Part shown: one piece after another, positions 35,226 to 47,257 of the stretch | Layout: every line of letters starts with the position of its first letter | Position numbering within the stretch: the stretch's first letter is position 1 | From: Magnolia sinica | Lineage: Eukaryota > Streptophyta > Magnoliopsida > Magnoliales > Magnoliaceae | NCBI RefSeq assembly: GCF_029962835.1 | Contig: NC_080582.1 | Span: 74,644,177 to 74,708,176 of the forward strand | DNA length: 64,000 bases | Direction: 5' to 3' | Program-made: the position numbers and the translations under genes | Notes under the pieces: model-generated | Seen by the model: only the letters and a program-made list of their open reading frames with translations | Database searches by the model: none | Told to the model about the DNA's origin: nothing

Positions 35226-37781
35226 TGATTAGCCAAGTCATTATTAGTCCATTTACAACCAGCCAATTTAGATAAGCTCAAAGGTCACTATGGGGAGCAC
35301 ATGGCCCAGCGTAGGCCGACAGCTCGGGTATAGTGTCCCATTACCACCATCCTCGGCTCATGAGGGTACCATCTTAGGATGTTTAATGGAAACCCATCGA
35401 CTAGTGGCCAATCATATTACAGTATATAGGGCTTACCATCGCATGGTTGCACGGTATAAAACATCGAACCCATATAGGAAAAATACCAGAACAAAGCCAC
35501 ATAGGGCGATATCAAACAAGCCGTATAGGGCAATTTTCAAAATAGGCCTCATAGGGTGAATATCAAAACCATGCAATAAAAGACCATCCTTGAAAACTAT
35601 TGGACTCAACAACCCTGGATGGTAGGCCCACATTAATGATCCATTTAGACCATCACTCAATAACCACTAAGTCGAAGGTCCATTTTAATCACAACCAGTC
35701 GGGTTACATCCCAAGTATGAGTGTACATTTATAGGTGGGGGTTTCCCGCTAATGTACCAGTTTAAAGTCCATAAGCAATATACAAATAATCCACAAGCAT
35801 GAACAAATATACAGGATGAACATTAAACAGGTAATATAGCAATTCAATTTCCACTAGCTAACACATGTGATTATAAGAGAGAGATATCAATTATAATTTT
35901 TAATAAAAACTATAACTTAAGCTAATGAGAAGATGAAAAGCTCAAGGGGAAGAATCATCACCTTATACTTGGAATCGCCTACTAGTGTCGCAAGGTGCTT
36001 GCGCCTATAGAATTGAATCCTAACACAATTCATGAATTTGTACCATTAGATCCAAGTTCCACGCACTACCTAGGTTTAAGATCATATCCTAGGGTTTGAG
36101 TTATCTATCTTAGGGTTTGAACTCTACTTGGTGTATTATTAATTTTGGAGTTAATCTAACAATTATGAAATATTTATCATTGTGAATATTATAATTAGTG
36201 TTTGTTAATAATCATTGTGATGACATCATTTAGTGCAATCTACTATCATTAACAAAGGTTTAAGAATGATAAATGGAACACTATGATTTAATAATTGAAA
36301 TTTGTTTATCATAACTAGTTTTATCCTAAATATCCTACTAGCAGTTAATCGTTGGTAATATTAACAATACTAATAATAACATTGTTAGCAATGATAATGA
36401 TGCATTGAAATAAATCTGAATTGGGGAAATAGGTGGACTCACCTAGTTGACTCGGTTCGAGTCGAGTTGACTTGGCCCTCTCCCCTACTTTCTTTTCTTC
36501 CTTCTTCTCTTTCTTCCTTCCCTTACCTTATTTCCTCTCTTTCATGCCTTGTTGGGATTCCAGCCATGCCAGTACCAGGCCTAACCCTGGCTCGATCCAA
36601 CAGAGTTAAGGGTCAGCAACTAGCTGAGTTAACTCGGTTGGGTGAACTCGGGGCAAGCAACAGCCCCCACCACTCTCTCCCCCTCTCTCATACCGCGCTC
36701 GTTGCACTAAGATCTTCTTGCCTCCAAAACTCAGCCCATGAATCGTACTGACGGCTCTCGCCAGTTCTGCCTCGGACCCCATGCGGACGAGAGCAAAACC
36801 CCGATACTCCCCACTCTCTTTCTCTCTTCTCTCTTCTCTTTCTCTTTCTTTCTCCCTTTTTCTTCTCCCTGCTGGGACGTCCAGCAGTGAGACTAGCTGA
36901 ACCAAACCCAGCCCGACTCATTCCAACCTTGACTCGGTTTGAGTCAGCAACGTGGTGCAGCTGCACCACGTCAACCCTCTCTCTACTCTCTTTCCTTCTA
37001 TTTCTTCCTCCATTTCTTCTTTTTTTTCACCTAGTGAAGGTCTAGATGAAATAGTCGGACGTCCAGCAAGCTCCGACCCGAACTGCGTCGACTCGGTGTG
37101 GTAAAACGTCGAGGAAGAAGATGCAAGCGTTAATGACAGATTGCAAACGGGGGTTTATTTCTTCGAACTGATTGTTGTAGGTGGTGTATATGAGCTAAGA
37201 GGAGCTTGGAGACATAGATTTTTGAAACTTCAGGGAGGTTTGGTGGGTGGTTTTGAAGGAGGAAGGAAACGACTATTTTTGAGTTGAGACAAGGGAGTGG
37301 GAGAGAGACCCGTTGCAACTCCCATCCCTTGGACTTAAACCGAGCCCTGAACTCCATCAGGACCGTCGGATGAGGCTAGAAGGCTGGGATTAAATCCCGT
37401 TATCCGGTTTTTTTTGGAAAATAGTTGGCGGAAAGGAGGTTTTTGGCGTCGATTTTCCACAGAAAACCCTAGCCCACGTGAGCAACAATGGATGGTTAGG
37501 ATCCGTCTGGTAACGGAGGGCTGAGATGGTGCAGGAGCAGCTCACGCGGATCGCTGAGCTGGCTGGGAGAGCAGTTTCCTCTTTTGGAAATGGTGTGTTT
37601 GTAGGACTGGATTGCAGCTAGGATCGTGTGTCCGGACGTGCATGGAAATTAGTTTTGACAGTTGGGTTTTGGTCAGGGCTGAAGGACGTACGCGATGGAC
37701 GGTTTCGATCATGAATATAGGTCCCCTCTAGTGGGCCACCGATCATCACAACCGGACTCCCGTCCGTCCGCTGTCTCAAAC

Positions 37782-37783
<2 letters not shown>

Positions 37784-37823
<40 letters not shown>
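37784..37823. repeat. (GA)n microsatellite
   Basis: About 20 GA units inside the solo LTR. Confidence 0.95.
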
Positions 37824-37825
<2 letters not shown>

Positions 37826-38857
37826 CTCTCTCTTTTTGGAAATTGCGGGTCAGACCCGCTTTGACCGGGCTGCCCAAATTACTGCACTGCGAGTGCTCTT
37901 GCACTGTGTACATGTGCAAGGAAAATGTGGGGTCCACCAGTGGATTTGATGAAATCCACACCGTTCATTTGGTTTTACGGGTTCAATTAGGACCTTGGAC
38001 AAAAGATGGGGCGGACCCAAGGTTCAGGTGGGCCATACTTTTGGGTTTCACGACCTAATGGTGGATTCTCATCAATATAGTGGTCAGATCACTCCGAAAT
38101 TGAGCGTCGATGGTTAAAAGACCTAAATGGGCCACTTGCAAGCTCACATCATGCATTGCTAACCAATTTTGTTGCTATTACCTATTGCTTAAAGTCTCAT
38201 ATAAATTTGATTTTAATATTAATATACTACTTATACATGTATATAAATAAAATTCCTAATATTAACATGCTCCTACATACATGCTATTAATCACATATTT
38301 ATTAATACATAATTCATAATATTACATTATAAATTATACATATGAATGAATTGAAGATTATACGATATCATGTTTTAATTAAAATTATATTTGTATTTAA
38401 TAATGTTGCGAAATTATTATTCCTCATGTTTATTTAATATAATATTATTTTTATAATATTTTTATATATATTAAATACGTACATATCATTTTAGCATTAA
38501 ATTTTCAATCTTTACAAAGTACATACACTTCATAGTTTATATATTTAGGTTGCATTATTTATACATTTATATTAAATTAATTTATATGGTAACACTCGAG
38601 CATTGTAAAGTACGGGGTGTTACAACAGCATTGGAGGGGCCTGACCATTTGGACAGGCCGTGTTTATGTATTTGATCGAAATTAATGGAGTAGACCCGGA
38701 TGTGCGTCGGAGCTATTCGGAAGAGCGGGGTTCCGTGGAAAGAGGGAACCGCTATTATGACCATGATGAAGCTGTCCATTTTTTATGGACAGCATTGGAA
38801 GGGCCTAGCCATTTGCACCGGATGACCGTATTTATATCTGTATTTGCAGGGACCATA

Positions 38858-41800
38858 CCCTTAACCTAAACCAAAACCTATGACCTAAAACCTTAACCTA
38901 TAACCTAAACCTCAACCTTAACCTAAACCTAAACCTTAACCTAAAACCTAAAACCTAAAACCTAAATGTGTTCTCAAATCCCTAAACCTAAACCTACACC
39001 TAATCCTAATCTTAACTCCCTAACCTAAACCTATACCTAAACTTGAAAACACAAACATAAACCCGATCCCGAACCCGAACCTGATTTCCTAAACCTAAAC
39101 CTTAACCTATTCTCAATTCCCTAAACCTATATCTTATAACATAAATCTAAACCTAAACCTAAACCTTAACCTATACCTATAACCTTAACCTAAACCTAAA
39201 CCTTAACTTTAACCTTAACCTAAAACCCAAACCTATAACCTAAACCTAAATCAAAACATATAACCAAAACCAAAACCTATATCCTAAACCCGAACGCATT
39301 CTCAAATCATATAACCTATAATCTAAACCTAAACCTAAACCTAAACCTATAACCTATAACCTAAACCAAAATAGCCAAAACCAAAGCCAAAACCTATAGC
39401 CTAAACCCGAACCCATTCTCAAATCCAAAAACCTATAACCTAAACCGTTAACCTATAACCTAAATCAAATCCTATAACTTAAACCAAACCTAAACCTAAA
39501 CCAATAACCTAAACTCAAATCCCTAAACGTAAACCTAAACCTAATCCTATAACCTAAACTCAAATCCCTAAACCTTAACTTATAACCTAACCTAAACATA
39601 TACTTATAACCTAAAACTATTCTCAAATCCCAAAGCCTATAACCTAAACCTAACCTTTCCCAAAACCTATAACATAAACTCAATTTCCTAAACCTAAACT
39701 TACACCTAATCCTAATCTTAACTCCCTAACCTAAACCTAAACCTAAACTTGAAAACCCAAACCTAAACCTAATCCCGAACCTGAACCCAATTTTCTAAAC
39801 CTAAACCATAACCCATACTCAAATCTAAAAACCTATAACCTAAACCAAAACTTATAACCTAAACCCGAACCCATTCTCAAATCTCAAAACCTATAACTTA
39901 AACCAAAACCTATAACCTAAACCCGAACCCATTCTCAAATCCCAAAACCTATAATGTAAACCTAAACCTTAACCTAAACCTATAACCTATAACCTAAACC
40001 AAAACCTATAACCTAAACCAAAACCAAAACCTATAACCTAAGCCTGAACCCATTCTCAAATCCCATAACCTATAACCAAAACCAAAACCTATAACCTAAA
40101 CTTGAACTCATTCTCAAATCCCAAAACATTTAACCTAAACCTAAACCTTAACATAAACCTATAACCTATAACCTAAATTAAAACCTATAACCTAAACCAA
40201 AACCTATAACCTAAATCTGAACCCATTCTCAAATCCAAAAACCTATAACCTAAACCTATAACCTAAACCAAAACCTATAACCTAAACCTAAACCAAAACC
40301 TATAACCTAAACTCGAACACATTCTCAAATCCCAAAACCTATAACCTAAACCTAAACCGTAACCTAATCCTATAACCTAAACTCAAATCCCTAAACCTTA
40401 ACCTATTAACCTAACCTAGACCTATACTTATAACCTAAAATTATTCTCAAATTCCAAAACCTATAACCTAAACCTAACCTTTCCCTAAACCTATAACCTA
40501 AACTCAATTCCCTAAACCTAAACCTAGACCTAAACCTAAACCTATAGCCTAAACTCAAATCCCTAAACCTTAACCTATAACCTAACTTAAACCTATACTT
40601 GTGACCTAAAACTATTCCCAAATCCCAAAACCTATAACCTAAACCTAACCTTTCCTTAAACCTATAACTTAAACTCAATTCCCTAAAGCTAAACCTACAC
40701 CTAATCCTAATCTCAACTCCCTAACCTAAACCTAAACCTAAACTTGAAAACCCAAACTTAAACCCAATTCCGAACCTGAACCCGATTTCGTAAACCTAAA
40801 CCATAACCCATTCTCAAATCCAAAAACCTATAACCTAAATCTAAACCATAACCCATTCTCAAATCCAAAAACCTATAACCTAAACCTAAACCTAAACCAA
40901 AACCAAAACTTATAACCTAAACCCGAACCCATTCTCAAATCCAAAAACCTATAACCTAAACCTAAACCGTTAACCTATAACCTAAATCAAAACCTATAAC
41001 CTAAACCAAAACCAAAACCTATAACCTAAACCCGAACCCATTATCAAATCCCAAAACCTATAACCTAAACCAAAACCAAAACCTATAACCTAAACCCGAA
41101 CCCATTCTCAAATCCCAAAACCCAAACCTAAACCTAAACCTAAACCTAAAACCTAAACCTAAACCTATAACCTAAACTCAAATCCCTAAACCTAAACCTA
41201 AACTTAATCCTACAACCTAAACTCAAATCTCTAAACCTTAACTTATAACCTAACTTAAACCTATACTTATAACCTAAAACTATTCTCAAATCCCAAAACC
41301 TATAACCTAAACCTAACATTTTCCTAAACCTATAACCTAAACTCAATTCCCTAAACCTAAACCTAGACCTAAACTTAAACCTATAGCCTAAACTCAAATC
41401 TCTAAACCTTAACCTATAACCTAACCTAAACCTATACTTATAACCTAAAACTATTCCCAAATCCCAAAACCTATAACCTAAACCTAAGCTTTCCCTAAAC
41501 CTATAAGCTAAACTCAATTCCCTAAAGCTAAACCCTCACCTAATCCTAATCTCAACTCCTTGACCTAAACCTAAACATAAACTTGAAAACTCAAACTTAA
41601 ACCCAATCCCGAACCTGAAGCCGATTTTCTAAACCTAAACCATAACCCATTCTCAAATCCAAAAACCTATAACCTAAACCTAAACCTAAACTAAAACTTA
41701 TAACCTAAACCCGAACCCATTCTCAAATCCCAAAACCTATAACCTAAACCAAAACCAAAACCTATAACCTAAACCCGAACCCATTCTTAAATCCCAAAAT

Positions 41801-44130
41801 CTATAACCTAAACCTAAACTTTAACTTAAACCTATAACCTATAACCAAAACTTATAACCTGAACTCGAACCCATTCTCAAATCCCAAAACCTATAACCTA
41901 AACCTAAACCTATAACCTATAACATAAATCAAAACCTAAACCTAAACCTATAACCTATAACCTAAATCAAAACCAAAACCAAAACCAAAATCAAAACCAA
42001 AACCTAAAACCTAAACCTATAACCTATAACCTAAATCAAAACATATAATCAAAACCAAAACCAAAACCTATATTCTAAACCTGAACACATTCTCAAATCC
42101 TATAACCTATAACCTAAACCTAAAACTTATAACCTAAATCAAAACCTATAACCTAAACCAAAACCAAAACCTATAGCCTAAACCCGAACCCATTCTCAAA
42201 TCTAAAAAACCTATAACCAAAACCTAAACCTTAACCTAAACCGTTAACCTATAACCTAAATCAAAACCTATAACCTAAACCAAAACTAAAACCTATAACC
42301 TATAACCTAAAACCGAACCCATTATCAAATCCCAAAACCTATAACCTAAACCAAAACCAAAACCTATAACCTAAACCCGAACCCATTCTCAAATCCCAAA
42401 ACCCAAACCTATACCTAAAACCTAAACCTAAACCTATAACCTAAACTCAAATCCCTAAACCTAAACCTAAACCTAATCCTATAACCTAAACTCAAATTCC
42501 TAAACCTTAACTTATAACCTAACCTAAACCTATACTTATAACCTAAAACTATTCTCAAATCCCAAAACTTATAACCTAAACCTAACCTTTCCCTAAACCT
42601 ATAACCTAAACTCAATTCCTTAAACCTAAACGTAGACCTAAACCTAAACCTATAGCCTAAACTCAAATCCCTAAACCTTAACCTATAACCTAACCTAAAC
42701 TTATACTTATATCCTAAAACTATTCCCAAATCCCAAAACCTATTACCTAAACCTAACCTTTCCCTAAACCTATAACCTAAACTCAATTCCCTAAACCTAA
42801 ACCTACACCTAATTCTAATCTCAACTCTCTAACCTAAACCTAAACCTAAACTTGAAAACCCAAACTTAAACCCAATCCCGAACTTGAACCCGATTTCCTA
42901 AACCTAAACCATAACCCATTCTCAAATCCAAAAACCTATAACCTAAACCTAAACCAAAATCAAAACTTATAACCTAAACCCGAACCCATTCTCAAATCTC
43001 AAAACCTATAACCTAAACCTAAACCTTAACCTAAACCTATAACCTATAACCAAAACCAAAACCAAAACCTATAACCTAAGCCCGAACCCATTCTCAAATC
43101 CCAAAACTAATAACCTAAACCTAAACCTATAACCTAAACTAAAACTTATAACCTAAACCAAAACCAAAACCTATAACCTAAACTTGAACTCATTCTCAAA
43201 TCTCAAAACCTTTAACCTAAACCTAAACCTTAACATAAACCTATAACCTATAACCTAAATCAAAACTTATAACATAAACCAAAACCAAAACCTATAACCC
43301 AAACCCGAACCCATTCTCAAATCTAAAAATATATAACCAAAACCAAAACCTATAACTTAAACCAAAACCAAAACCTATAACCTAAACCCGAACCCATTCT
43401 CAAATCCCAAAACCTATAACCTAAACCTAAACCGTAACCTAATCCTATAACCTAAACTCAAATCTCTAAACCTTAACCTATAACCTAACCTAAACCTATA
43501 CTTATAACCTAAAACTATTCCCAAATCCCAAAACCTATAACCTGAACCTAACCTCTCCTTAAACCTATAACCTAAACTCAATTCCCTAAACCTAAACCTA
43601 CACCTAATTCTAATTTCAACTCCCTAACCTAAACCTAAACCTAAACTTAAAAACCTAAACTTAAACTCAATCCCGAACCTGAACCCGATTTCCTAAACCT
43701 AAACCATAACCCATTCTCAATTCCCTAAAGCTATAACCTATAACCTAAATCTAAACCTAAACCTAAACCTAAACCTAACCTAAACTTATAACCTTTAACT
43801 TAAACCTAAACTTAAAACCTAAATGTATTCTCAAATCCTTAAACCCAAACCTACACCTAATCCTAATCTCAACTCCTTAACCTAAACCTAAACTTGAAAA
43901 CCCAAACCTAAACCCGATCCCGAACCCGAACCCGATTTCCTAAGCCTAAACCTTAACCTATAATCAAGTTCTCAAAAGCTATAACCTATAACCTAAACCT
44001 AAACCTAAACCTAAACCAAAACCAAAACCTATAACCTAAACCTTAACCTATAACCTAAACTTAATTATAACATATAGTCTAACCTTAACCTTAACCTAAA
44101 CCTATAACTTAAACCTAAACCAAAACCTAC
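38858..44130. repeat. 5.3-kb telomere-like array with higher-order structure
   Basis: The plus strand is built of CCTAAA, CCTATAA, CCTTAA, CCAAAA and CCCGAA units of 6-7 bp. They resemble the C-rich strand of the plant telomere (CCCTAAA) but only rarely match it exactly. Longer blocks recur: one contains ATTCTCAAATCCCAAAACC, another GAACCTGAACCCGATTTCC. The latter block occurs near 39070, 39776, 40773, 41611, 42880, 43676 and 43922, so spacing is irregular. Minus-strand frames (39465-39683, 40406-40678, 41146-41517, 42415-42786) encode repetitive DLSLGYRFR-type peptides. They reflect the repeat and not a gene. Confidence 0.9.
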
Positions 44131-44536
44131 AATCATATGGTGAGACCATTTCTTTTATGTCAATTTCATTCCTCTTTGAGTTTTTTTTTAATTCATTAAG
44201 AAAAAAAAGTAGTTATACGTGATGTACTTCTTTCACTGTCTTTCTTTTTCCCAATGGACATTCTAATTTATGAATGACATGACTGTTTGTAGGATGATGG
44301 AATATACAAAGCTGTTGAAATTTCAGGGTGAAGTCGAGCACATTTCTCTAATGAAGCCAAAGATTTGTATTTTCAGCATTATTGTAATTGTAACTGTAAT
44401 TGATTGTAATTGTAATTGAATGAATGAAGGATTGTAATTGAATGAATGAATGATTGTAGAGGTGGTAATTGAATGAATGAATGATTGTAGAGGTGGTAAT
44501 TGAATGAACAAATGATTTAATTTTTCAATGTACAAA
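44131..44536. other. unique tail with possible captured last exon and a 31-bp tandem repeat
   Basis: After the array, TGTAG precedes a short frame DDGIYKAVEISG with a stop, which could be a captured terminal exon. Evidence is weak. At about 44400-44520, AATTGAATGAATGAATGATT followed by GTAGAGGTGGT repeats. Confidence 0.3.
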
Positions 44537-44985
44537 ATAGCTACGGATATTGACCGTAGCCACTAATCAGACAGGTGTAGCCTTTTCAATTTTGGTATAT
44601 TGCTACGGACTTTTAGCTACAAATAATATCCGTAGCAGTTTGAAGTTTTTGCTACAGATATAATTGCTATGGATTATATCTATAACTATTTAACCTATAG
44701 CTATGGATTAAATTCGTAGCCACTAATCAGACAGGTGTAGCCTTTTCAATTTTTGCCTATTGCTACGGACTTTCAGCTACAAATAATATCCGTAGTTATT
44801 TGAAGTTTTTGCTACAGATATAATTGCTACGGATTATATCTGTAGCTATTTAACCTATAGCTACGGATTAAATCCGTAGCCATAGGTTCCAGACCTATTG
44901 TTATGGCACCTACGACGACGGTCGTGTTACGGACTAGCTACGGAATAAAACCGTAGCCATAAGTCTATGGCTACGAATTTTATCC
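44537..44985. repeat. CACTA right subterminal repeats
   Basis: About ten GCTACGGAT- or ATCCGTAGC-type units in direct and inverted order, for example CTACGGATATTGACCGTAGC, GCTACGGACTTTTAGC and GCTACGGATTATATC. One unit of about 180 bp with AATCAGACAGGTGTAGCC is present twice (44570 and 44732). The small left-end set matches. Confidence 0.85.
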
Positions 44986-45013
44986 GTAGCCTTTACCCCT
45001 TTTTTTGGTAGTG
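44986..45013 (-). repeat. CACTA right terminal inverted repeat
   Basis: On the minus strand this reads CACTACCAAAAAAAGGGG, matching the left end. Confidence 0.9.
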
Positions 45014-45300
45014 CCGTATCAAACGGGGCTTAGAATTATTCTTAGAAAGAAGATACTTAAGTGCCGCATGATCTGCGTAAATAGTGATCTTGGATCCGAT
45101 CAAGTAGGACCTAAATTTGTCCAAAGCGAACACTACGGCTAGGAGCTCCTTTTCCGTAGTCGAGTAGTTTACTTGGGCAGAATTTAAAGTTCTACTTGCG
45201 TAATGACTGACGTAGGGCCTCTTATCTTTTCTCTGGCCTAGAACCGCTCCAAGAGCATAATCAGAAGCGTCGCACATAAGCTCAAAAGGAAGGCTCCAAT
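45014..45300 (-). pseudogene. RNase H, first part (split by CACTA)
   Basis: Contains [25 protein letters not shown] and [12 protein letters not shown]. These carry the usual Asp, Glu and Asp metal-binding residues. It ends at KPRLIR where the CACTA element entered; the remainder resumes at 27913. A TAG at 45308-45310 interrupts the frame just upstream. Confidence 0.9.
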
Positions 45301-46330
45301 CGGGTGGCTACATGATAGGTGCAGTAGTTAACATGCCCTTAAGCTTGGGGAAAGCTTCCTGACATGGCTCAGTCCACTCGCATGGTGCATCCTTTTGAAG
45401 TAAATTACATAAAGGATGAGAGAGGAGACTAAAGTCCTTTATGAATCATCGGTAAAATCCTTCGTGTCCTAAGAAGGACCGCACGTCTCTAATGTTCTTG
45501 GGTGGAGGCAGGTTAGAGATAAGATCGATTTTTACCTTATCCACCTCGATTCCTTTGGACAAGATAATATGTCCAAGGACAATTTTCTTATGAACTATGA
45601 AATGACACTTCTCTCAATTAAGTACCAAGTTCTTTTCTTCACATCTTTTCAGCACACATTTAAGACTCTCTAAGCACTCGCTGAAAAATGAACTAAAAAC
45701 AGAGAAATCGTCTATGAAGACCTCTAGATATTTTCCCACCATGTCAGAAAAGATACTCATCATACATCGCTGAAAGGTGGCGGGGGCATTACATAATCCG
45801 AATGGCATCCTTCTATAGGCAAAGGTGCCGTAGGGACATGTAAATGTAGTCTTTTCCTAGTCCTCAGGGGCGATTTCAATCTAATTGTAGCCCGAATACC
45901 CATCAAGGAAACAGTAATAGGAATGACCAGCTAGCCTTTCCAAGATTTGATCAATGAAGGGCAAAGGAAAGTGGTCATTCTTCGTGACGGTATTCAGCTT
46001 CCGGTAGTCAATGCACATTCTCCAACCAGTAGTAACTCTAGTTGGCACGAGTTCATTATTAGCATTGGCTACGATGGTGATCCCGGACTTCTTAGGAACC
46101 ACCTGAGTTGGACTCACCCATTGACTATCGGATATGGGGTATATGATACCCACATCTAATAGTTTAAGAACCTTGGCCTTAACCACTTCCCTCATGTTTG
46201 GATTTAGTCTGCGTTGTGATTGCCGAACGGTCTTAACATTATTCTCAAGATAAATGCGGTGAGTACAAATCGAGGGGTCGATTCCCTTGAGGTCCGCTAT
46301 CGTCCATCCAAGGGCTCCCTTATGCTCAAT
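45301..46330 (-). pseudogene. reverse transcriptase with multiple nonsense codons
   Basis: Segments MCIDYRKLNTVTKNDHFPLP, FIDQILERLAG and MPFGLCNAPATFQRCM are typical of Ty3/gypsy RT, with FIDDF at the catalytic YxDD position. Stops in the frame: TAG 45881-45883, TAG 45857-45859, TGA 45614-45616, TGA 45446-45448. Most fit C-to-T or G-to-A changes in codons conserved as Gln, Trp or Arg in relatives. Confidence 0.9.
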
Positions 46331-47254
46331 GAGAGTAGATATGAGCATACTCTCCTGTTCTTTCTCCAGGTGGGCAGAGATCACCACCAGGTATGTCTCA
46401 TCTTGACCTAAATAGACATATTTCAAATCAGAAGGCAAAGGTTTTAGGTCAAGCTTCGGTGGCTTGAGGTTAGATGATAGAGGCACTACATCGGTTTGGG
46501 GCAACTCTTCAAATTGTGGCCTCCACCGGTTAACTTCAAGTACTGGTGCAGTATTAAGCAAGGCACACGTCTCCCTAATCATGTCATCATCAAAATCATG
46601 GGAGTGGGCCAGGCACATCTCTAGAGGGTCAGATGATAAGGTCAGAGGTGTCGTATCTTCCACTAAAGAGTCAATCATGTTAATGTCGTGGAAATCGTCT
46701 TCATCCTCTAAGTTTCTGCCGTTATTGAAAAAGATATTTGACTCCAATGTCATATTCCTAAAAGACATAGTTATGACACCATTCCTGCAATTGATAATTA
46801 CGTTTGAAGTGGCAAGGAATGGGCGACCAAAAATGACGAAAATCTGAGTGCCCATGTTATTGATGGGTTCGATGTCCAGGATGATAAAATCTACAGGGTA
46901 GTAAAATCTATCAACTTGGACCAACACATCCTCAATTATCCCTCTGGGTACACGAACAGAGCGATCAGCAAGTTGTAGTGTGGTTAGGGTGGGTTTTAAT
47001 TCACCCAAACCTAACTGTTTGTATACTGAGTAGGGAATCAGATTGACGCTCGCTCCTAAGTCAAGAAGTGCGTGATCAATTCGATGGTCCCCAATTACAC
47101 ATGACATAGTTCGGCTACTGGGATCTTCGAATTTCTGTGGCACGTCTTACTTTAGGATGACACTCACTTTCTCGGTCAAGAAGATCTTCTTTTGAATACT
47201 CTGCCGTCGTTTGGTCGTGCATAAGTCTTTCAGGAATTTGGCATACGAAGGTAT
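46331..47254 (-). pseudogene. aspartic protease and linker (Athila pol 5' part)
   Basis: Starts near PQKFEDP. The catalytic-type motif DLGASVNLIP is at about residue 28 of this frame (near 47060), followed by LGLGELKPT and LADRSVRVPRGIIEDVLVQV, characteristic of the Athila/Tat protease. The long linker to RT has no motif. Upstream TAG 47255-47257 and TAA 47147-47149 separate it from gag. Confidence 0.85.
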
Positions 47255-47257
47255 CTA

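Larger units (their letters stand above)
34438..38624 (+). mobile_element. solo LTR of a Ty3/gypsy-type element, 4.19 kb
   Basis: Begins TGTAACGCCCCGG and ends CGGGGTGTTACA, the usual ends of many plant gypsy LTRs. It is flanked by a perfect 5-bp duplication, ACAGC (34433-34437 and 38625-38629). No gag or pol, so it is a solo LTR, although 4.19 kb is long. Contents: a 74-bp tandem repeat at about 35080-35225 and a GA microsatellite at 37784-37823. Short frames inside look spurious. Confidence 0.8.
34272..38830. repeat. 164-166-bp tandem repeat, interrupted by a solo LTR
   Basis: Unit 1 is 34272-34437, unit 2 is 38630-38793 and a partial unit 3 is 38794-38830. Each starts ATTGGAG/AGGCCTxxCCATTT and ends TATGGACAGC. 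Shared inner blocks are GTCGGAGCTATYCGGAAGAG and ATGACCATGATGAAGCTRTC-like. The LTR sits exactly at the boundary of units 1 and 2. Unit 1 is readable as a frame, but the lengths are not multiples of three, so it is not evidently protein-coding. Confidence 0.85.
27914..45013. mobile_element. 17.1-kb CACTA-type DNA transposon, non-autonomous
   Basis: Inserted inside the retrotransposon's RNase H reading frame. The left end is CACTACCAAAAAAAGAGGC and the right end, on the opposite strand, is CACTACCAAAAAAAGGGGT. The interrupted codons resume exactly across a 3-bp duplication (TCG at 27911-27913, CCG at 45014-45016, one base changed), as expected for CACTA elements. Subterminal regions carry the multiple short repeats typical of the superfamily. 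I see no En/Spm-type transposase. The cargo is host gene pieces, a tandem repeat with a solo LTR, and a telomere-like array. Direction is therefore undefined; cargo genes read on the plus strand. Confidence 0.9.

Noticed and set aside
40406..42786. Minus-strand frames with DLSLGYRFR peptides as genes
   Set aside because: They arise from the 6-7-bp array. Listed as a low-interest finding, not a gene.
38858..44130. True chromosome end or head-to-head telomere fusion
   Set aside because: Units mostly differ from CCCTAAA, there is no strand switch, and the array lies inside the CACTA element.
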